A stretch of 64,000 bases of DNA, taken from the NCBI GenBank assembly GCA_907163345.1, contig CAJQUN010000444.1, positions 310,001-374,000 on the forward strand, given 5' to 3'. The translations under genes were made by a program, and so were the position numbers. Within the stretch, counting starts at the first letter, position 1, and every line of letters starts with the position of its first letter. The notes under the pieces are model-generated. The model was not told where the DNA came from, made no database searches, and saw only the letters and a list, made by a program, of their open reading frames with translations. Below are positions 57,760 to 64,000 of this stretch, piece after piece. Origin of the DNA: Haberlea rhodopensis (lineage: Eukaryota > Streptophyta > Magnoliopsida > Lamiales > Gesneriaceae).

Positions 57760-58062
57760 AATTCCGATGGGTGGAAGCGCATACAGAAGTTTAGAGGCAG
57801 ATTTAGAACCAAATGAACATGGGAAATGGATGGATATGTGCAATATAACTCCTAATTTTCTGGGAAGAAATATAGATATGCCTATGCTTGTGGTGCTCAA
57901 AAGCCTCACAACTTTTCCCAACACTCTTACAAAGGTTAATTTCATGATTTCACACTAGTCATTTCAATATTTCCTAATTTATTAATATATACTGTCTGGT
58001 TTGTTGTTCAGGTTGACTTGGTGGAGAAGAAGACAAAAAACTACCCTATGAACCTTTTTTAA
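57760..58062 (+). pseudogene. Two-exon 3' gene end, family unknown
   Basis: An acceptor-like CTGCAG at 57,759 is followed by an open exon to AAG|GTTAAT (57,934), then TTGTTCAG|G and a 17-codon final exon to TAA at 58,062. Joined in phase they read 75 residues, including GGSAYRSLEADLEPNEHGKW, FLGRNIDMPMLVVLKSL and VDLVEKKTKNYPMNLF. The composition and splice sites look like a real gene's last two exons, but upstream is repeat sequence and no earlier exons are visible. It may be a captured or truncated gene fragment. I do not recognise the family. Confidence 0.4.
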
Positions 58063-58396
58063 TAGCACGGCCTGTCTTGATAAGAATTTGTAATTTGTTT
58101 TTATTATTTGGAGGTATTTTGTCTTTTCTAATGGATTAATTAGATTAATATTTGATTGATTTATCTCAATATTTTTTTTAAGAATGTATTAGTTAAAAAT
58201 AATATGTTTTCATAGATTTAATTAAAAGATACTTTTAGCACAAGAAAAAGCCCATAAACCTCTACAGTTAGTCTCAAATTCACCGGAGATTTCGCTTGTT
58301 GCCGGCATAATCGCACAAATTCTGATTCGCATTCGGTTGCTTTCCCCTCAAAACGGGACAAATTCAACAACGAACCCCTCACACAAATATAAACAG

Positions 58397-60909
58397 ATGT
58401 GGCATAGGTCAGCTTCGTTCATTCTCGACAAACAGCACCTAAACGACACCGTAACGAACCCCGACAGCCGACCCCTTTCCTCCGCTTCCACCTACATGGC
58501 CGCCGAAAACCTTAACCCTCAAGTCTCCCTTTACTACCAAACACGCGCGGCACACCATGGGGTTGTCACGAGTGATTGGCTGGCTCAGGCGCAATCCGCC
58601 GTGGGAGACCACACATATGATGCCTTTTCTGAGAATTATTCGTCCGGTGGAGAGGAAGATAAGAAGCTTAGTGTGGTGGATGAGTTTAATAACTGGCGGC
58701 AGCAGCCCGATTTGGCTGAGGCCGTGGCCGCAATTAGGGCTTTGTCTTCGGTTATTCGATCGAGTCAAGCTACCACTATGATGGAGCTTGAAATTGAGCT
58801 CAAAAGAGCTTCTGATTCGCTGAAAGTACGTGGTTTTTGTTTTTTTGTTTTTATTATTTATGCTTTTATTTTTTTAAGTTCGCCGCGCGGAAATGAAGCC
58901 CTTTCCCGTTTTTACTTGTTTGATGTCAAGAACAAAGTGTCGGAGAACTTAAGGTACGATTATTCAGTTGAGTGTCACCGACTCGATCCATAATTTCGTA
59001 GGTTGCATCACGTTGTGAGTTTGGAGAAAATTTAACCAAAAAAGCGAAGAAAGAAAAAAAAAATAAAAATAAACGTATGCATGAGATCACTTGAAATTTG
59101 CTACTTTCCACCCATTTTCTCTCAAAAAATGAATTATTATTCTATCTTGGTCCAACTTTTGTTCTCATCTAGTTGATGCTAGCTGTTCATCGGACTGGCA
59201 TTTTATTAGCTCTTATGAAATTTGTTTCTTCAATTCTGTCAATTAAAGCTTAATGATGTATATTGTGGTTGGAAGAATGCTTGAAATGCTTAGGTACAGT
59301 TGAAGTTCCTGATGTTTGGATTACTTGACCAAGAGGTGTTTTGCACTGTCTTGATGCATCACATTTTACAAATAAATTTATCTGTTAAATAATCCTCTCG
59401 TGGTTTTTGCAGTCATGGGACACAACTTCTATCTCTTTAACAGCAGGCTGTGATCTGTTCATGCGTTATGTGACAAGAACTTCGGCCTTAGAGTACGAGG
59501 ACTTTGGTTCAGCAAAGTCTCGACTGCTTGAACGTGCTGAGAAGTTTGGGGAGATATCATATAGGGTATCCTTTTGCTGGATGATTTAAAATTCTCTAAT
59601 TATTGCCATCCTTCACATGTCAAATTGCATCTGTCACTAGATCAACTCCTATTTGTACTGACCTGGAAAGCTGTTAAAAAAATCTCAGGCACGGAAAATC
59701 ATTGCGATGCTTAGTCAAGATTTTATTTTTGATGGTTGCACCATTCTGGTGCATGGCTTCTCTCGAGTAGTGCTGGAAATCTTGAGAACAGCAGCTCAGA
59801 ACAAAAAGCTATTTCGAGTTCTTTGCACAGGTGTTTATTCTTGTGTGCACTTCTTGCTATTTGTATTTTAAGGGGCTGAATAAGTTTGAGGTCTGACCTT
59901 GTAATATGCATTGAAAGTTTTATCATTATTCCTAGTTTTCTTTATGTCCAAAATCTGTGTTCCAATCCTCTGGTGGACTTGCATCATCAGCTTATATTTA
60001 GGTGGGAAGTTAATCGATGTTCCGAAAAAGTAACTAAACAAACAATGAATAATGCCTTTGTGTCTTTTACAATTTACGTGAATGTCATATGGAAGCCATA
60101 CATGACCTTTGATTTATACTATGGTGGTACTTTAATGAGCACATGATGCGACAAGTTACATGTGTACGTGGTGGTAATTTTTTAATTTCTGTAATTAGCA
60201 AGGAGAGGCAGATTAAACCATGTGAATTCATCCTTTTGGCTTATACAAATTGGAAGATTGACTAAGCATATAAGTTAACTGTGAATTGCAGAAGGGAGAC
60301 CAGACCGAACTGGGTTACGATTATCCAATGAGCTCACCAAGCTTGACGTTCCTGTTAAGCTCCTAATCGACTCTGCTGTGGCATATAGCATGGACGAAGT
60401 AGACATGGTCTTTGTTGGTGCCGATGGAGTAGTTGAAAGCGGAGGTATAGTAAATATGATGGGTACCTACCAAATTGCATTGGTGGCAAAGAGCATGAAC
60501 AAACCAGTATATGTTGCTGCCGAAAGTTACAAGGTAAGTTGAAACGATTTGTTTTCATATATGATAAACGAAGTCACCATATTTTAAGTCATCTAGGGAA
60601 AACCGCCATTTCTGCATGTTGAATTTGGTTCATTTTGCGTATGCAAGTTTCAGATAGCATTTCGGCTGAACCCACTAAGGTTTTATTTTACTTGACTTTC
60701 AGTTTGCTCGTATGTATCCGCTGGACCAAAAAGACATGGTGCCTGCCTTACGTCCTATTGATTTTGGGGTACCAATCCCCTCAAAGGTTGAGGTTGAAAC
60801 ATCTGCCAGAGATTATACCCCACCACAGTATCTTACCTTGCTTTTTACAGATTTAGGTGTTCTAACCCCGTCTGTTGTAAGTGACGAACTAATCCAGCTT
60901 TACCTATGA
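58397..60909 (+). CDS. Translation initiation factor eIF2B subunit alpha
   Basis: Regulatory subunit of the eIF2B nucleotide exchange factor, which recycles eIF2-GDP in the cytosol. Five exons: 58397-58825, 59413-59565, 59689-59830, 60292-60533, 60703-60909; 390 aa, all in phase. The ATG at 58,397 gives MWHRSASFILDKQHL, the form plant homologues begin with; upstream in-frame codons lack ATG. Family motifs: IRSSQATTMMELEIELKRA, SISLTAGCDLFMRYVTR, ILVHGFSRVV, GRPDRTGLRL, VFVGADGVVESGGIVNMMGT and KPVYVAAESYKFARMYPLDQ, ending DELIQLYL. AGCCCATAAACC at 58,250 is a site II/telo-box-like motif as in many plant translation genes. Confidence 0.95.
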
Positions 60910-61892
60910 CAAAGGTCGCATAAGATTGTTGCTAGAGTTGCAGATGTTGTATTCAAGAGATAGCTCGTCGTAATTTTCCCCCTTCTCGCCTACAATCCAA
61001 ATAGCATAGCGATTTGGTATAATGCTGTCTTTTTACCGCGAAACTGCGGCGCATCAGTGTTGGTGCGCAAGTTTTTCTATAACCTCTTGGGTCTGCGCGA
61101 GTCCAAGTTATCAGTTATATCAGTTGTAGTTTTCCTTTGCTGCAAAAGAGAGGAAAGATCCGTTGAGTACCGACTGGATTATGCAATATCGTATTTTCTT
61201 GGATATCTTTCCAACTACTCCGTCAACTAATTCACAGGCTTGAACATGATCTAAGGGTTAGCTTGATCTTTCATATCTTTTCATCTACCCCAACTAATTC
61301 TCAGGCTTGAGCGTGATTTAAGGGTTAGTTTGATGTTCTACTCTTAGGAGCATCATTACCATTGATATGAAATATTCAATATCAAATGAAAATCAATGGT
61401 GGATCTCCCCGGGGCACTGAAGTATCAAAATTTCCTGATTTAAGTGGGATACAAACTTTTAATTTCAAATAAAGCATAATAATTGTGTAGTAGTGTTCTT
61501 AATTACTTTTGAACTTTTGGAATATCACATCATTTTTAATTCATTATCAAGTTGTGTATGGGGTGACGTAATATTGTAGGGAATGTTTTGGATAGGTTTC
61601 CCACATCTTCATTTCAGAAAATGAAACCACATTTGATACTCAAATCTAAAATATATAATATTCCACTTTATTTTCTTAATATAATTCCTTGTAATAATAA
61701 TTAAAGTATCTTTCATTTCGGTTTAAATTCTAATTTTACACTTGGTGAACTATTTGGAGCCAGTAGGATAAATAAACCCAAATTCTTACAACCCTTACAT
61801 CTCATTCATCCATTAAAATCATGATTCAGAAAATTATAGAAGGATCAATAATGGAGAAAAGGGTTAAGAAGAAGGGCATTCTAGGATTTTTA
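60910..61892. other. eIF2B-alpha 3' region and spacer
   Basis: Contains the 3' untranslated region and then AT-rich DNA. Two near-identical stretches (TTCTCAGGCTTGAGCGTGAT-like, at about 61,235 and 61,300) suggest a small local duplication. No gene is seen. Confidence 0.3.
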
Positions 61893-62325
61893 CCCGTGCA
61901 TTGCATGTACGGTAGCACGTGCACTTCATTTATTGTAGCACGTGCACCGGCTGCATGGGGTGCACTTACTACACATGCACCAGTTATTGTATAGTGTTTT
62001 GTGACTTTGAATTTTTTCGTGCACCCCAATTTTTTTTGTCCACCTTTGAATTATTTATGTGCACATTTAAGAAATTTACATATTCATTTTTATGTGCACC
62101 TCATTTTTTTTGTTTTGCCTTCGAAATTAAAAATTATTCCGATGAAAGGATAAATAATAGCCCTACGTGCACCGGTGCTTGTAGCAATTGGAAGGGTGCA
62201 CCCGACGCACGTGCTACAAGTGCACCCTTTGCACTTGCTGTGCACTTGAGCAGGTGCACCTGCTCACTTGTAGCAAGTGCACCGATGCACTTGTAAGTGC
62301 ACATGTGAACTTGTAGCAATTGCAG
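61893..62325. repeat. GTGCAC-rich repeat tract
   Basis: About a dozen copies of the palindrome GTGCAC, often joined to CTTGTAGCA or CACGTGC, lie in two clusters (61,903-62,030 and 62,160-62,310) around an AT-rich middle. Inverted versions (TGCTACAAGTGCAC against GTGCACTTGTAGCA) could pair. The small frames here are by-products. Confidence 0.7.
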
Positions 62326-64000
62326 GCTCATTGACTCTAAACTTACAAATTTTTCATTCAAGCAATTTATAGAACATCTCATGTTTCAAACAACAAACAA
62401 AATAGAGGAAACGTAACTTCCACTAAAATTTCAACACAAATGCACTAAATCACAACCGAAACTTCTATAGTTTTGACTAATAAACATAAACAAAATCTGT
62501 GAACATCCACAAAGTAAAAGACAACAACATAATTTGGAAGAACTTTTCTCTCATCCCCTCTGTTTATAATGGTGATTGGACCTTGAATCCATGGCTGAAG
62601 CGAATGGGCGTAGACAAAGGAGAGAGAAGGTGGACGGCGGTGCGTGGCAGGGATTGAGGGGAGTGGGAGGGAGAGATTTGGGGAAAGGATGAGATTTTTT
62701 GAACAAATAATTAGTTGACCTAGTTTTTTTAAAAAACTAGAAAAAAGTTAAAAAATTGGACCTATTTGAATTGAGTTTGTTGAAAAGTAGATGTTTATGT
62801 AGTGTTGTTTTTTCATAAATTTAATTAAATTATTGTTTTGTAACATTTCCCATACGATAATTTAATGTGAGGAGAATATGTCTGGATCATTCCTCTCAAC
62901 CAAAGCCCAAAAGACTTTAAATTCCCGAATCTACATGAGTTAATATTTTAATAATTATATTATATAATAAAAAGTAATATAATAATTTGAGACCAATTGC
63001 AGCTTCTACCACCATCTATTTCTTATGTCAGTCTGCAAATTGCGTGCATACTTATATATTTCATTTGAGGAAGAATTCATTGTACAGTTTCCAACTCGCC
63101 CACTTGTTTTTTTTTATTTCATTATAACTGTCCACTTATTTTACTTTATCATGGGAAATTATTAGATCAAGTGGCTCTGATCCATGCACCAATACATATA
63201 AAAATATTCAACTATGGTAAATCAAACCATAGTTTTAAAGACATTGCTCTATATCAAAGTATGATCTAAAATGAGACTCTTGCAACAAAGTTGTATGTAT
63301 TTTAAACTTTATCTTGTTATGCTGATTTAATTTTATTTCTTTTAAAATCATTTTCACTGCTAAATTTTGAAAAATTTGGTGACCAACCAATGTTTAAATA
63401 TCTCTCGTCCAGTCATACTCCACAACCAATTTTAATATCGACTTTAGAACACCTCTGGAGACAACTCAATAGCGGTTCATTTTTAAATTCGCATTCCTTA
63501 TCATTTGTCAAGCACCAACCTCCTTATAGTGTTTTGTCTTAATCTACTAACTAAACATACCATTGCGAGGTCAAGATTATAGCTCGTTTATATTGAAGGA
63601 GCGGGGACAAGACCATAATTTTGGGGACGGAATTTTTTTAAAAAAAATATTAAGAGTAAAACATAATTTTTTATATGAAAAAAAAACTTTAAAAAACTAA
63701 TTGGCGGCTGGCACCCACCCCTGCTTGCTCGGAGTTCGAAATGAAGTATTTTGGGCTGTAAGTTCAGTACAAATTTAATTATCGAACTTTATCATACAAA
63801 AGGCAAACAATTTTCGGACTTTAACCGATTGGCTTGGTGTAATTTTAAGGATATTTATAAGATGTTTCTAAATTAACATATTAAAATTTAGTGAGTTCTC
63901 GAACAAAATAATTTAAGTTCGAATTCGATTCTAAATATTTTCAAGTGTTTGAACTCGGGTTGAATTTAATAAATTTAAATAATATTTAAGGTAGGTTGTA
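62326..64000. other. AT-rich end of the window, nothing recognised
   Basis: A short GA-rich patch at 62,610-62,690 resembles the 5' edge of a gene or repeat on the minus strand but has no coding support. The rest is AT-rich without domains, RNA genes or clear element ends. Confidence 0.3.

Noticed and set aside
1..64000. tRNA, rRNA or organellar insertions
   Set aside because: No cloverleaf with a TTCGA-type arm and no rRNA or chloroplast/mitochondrial gene sequence was recognised by eye; a tRNAscan run would be decisive.

Overview
The window is nuclear DNA of a flowering plant. The genes have many GT-AG introns, and their families are land-plant specific or typical: a P3A proton ATPase of the AHA10/PH5 type, a chloroplast light-harvesting-like protein, an O-fucosyltransferase, a PMEI-PME pectin methylesterase, a FAB1 lipid kinase and plant-mobile-domain proteins. 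Long AT-rich spacers are filled with hAT MITEs, LINE, Copia, TRIM and Mutator elements. I read it as a eudicot, possibly an asterid; that is inference and the species cannot be fixed from the sequence.

Layout. 1-6.6 kb: a tandem duplication of a 2.85-kb block that already carried a LINE remnant with a hAT MITE inside it; only the second copy later took a 762-bp hAT-like element, so the first copy preserves the empty site. 7.5-13.1 kb (+): AHA10-like H+-ATPase, 21 exons, 950 aa, intact. 13.7-14.2 kb (+): plastid LHC-like two-helix protein. 14.9-17.2 kb (-): O-fucosyltransferase-family gene with two frameshifts and a stop. 19.6-24.2 kb (-): UBC34-type E2 (UBE2J2 family, tail-anchored) with a one-base deletion next to the catalytic Cys codon and a TRIM retroelement in intron 2. 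27.1-28.4 kb: duplicated minisatellite block. 30.9 kb (+): small secreted peptide ending in a CLE/IDA-like motif. 31.7-38.0 kb: a complete 6,271-bp Mutator-like element with 138-bp TIRs and a perfect 9-bp target duplication, carrying a plant-mobile-domain gene (+) and a MULE transposase (-) in convergent orientation, with arrays of an odd palindrome inside both ends. 39.8-41.6 kb (+): pectin methylesterase. 43.2-53.2 kb (-): FAB1-type PI3P 5-kinase, 1,811 aa, with a duplicated, degenerate last exon downstream. 55.1-56.7 kb (-): Copia remnant. 57.8-58.1 kb (+): unidentified two-exon gene end. 58.4-60.9 kb (+): eIF2B alpha. 61.9-62.3 kb: a GTGCAC-rich repeat.

The genes do not form a pathway. 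Their order does echo Arabidopsis chromosome 1 as I remember it: AHA10, O-fucosyltransferase and UBC34 are consecutive near At1g17260-17280, and PME1/PME2 lie near the eIF2B-alpha genes around At1g53830-53900. Several otherwise well-preserved coding regions are broken by one-base changes, mostly in short homopolymer runs (about 16,900, 20,603, 32,690 and 37,557). These could be assembly errors rather than true mutations and should be judged together. The most system-like feature is the Mutator element with its mobile-domain gene and palindrome arrays.
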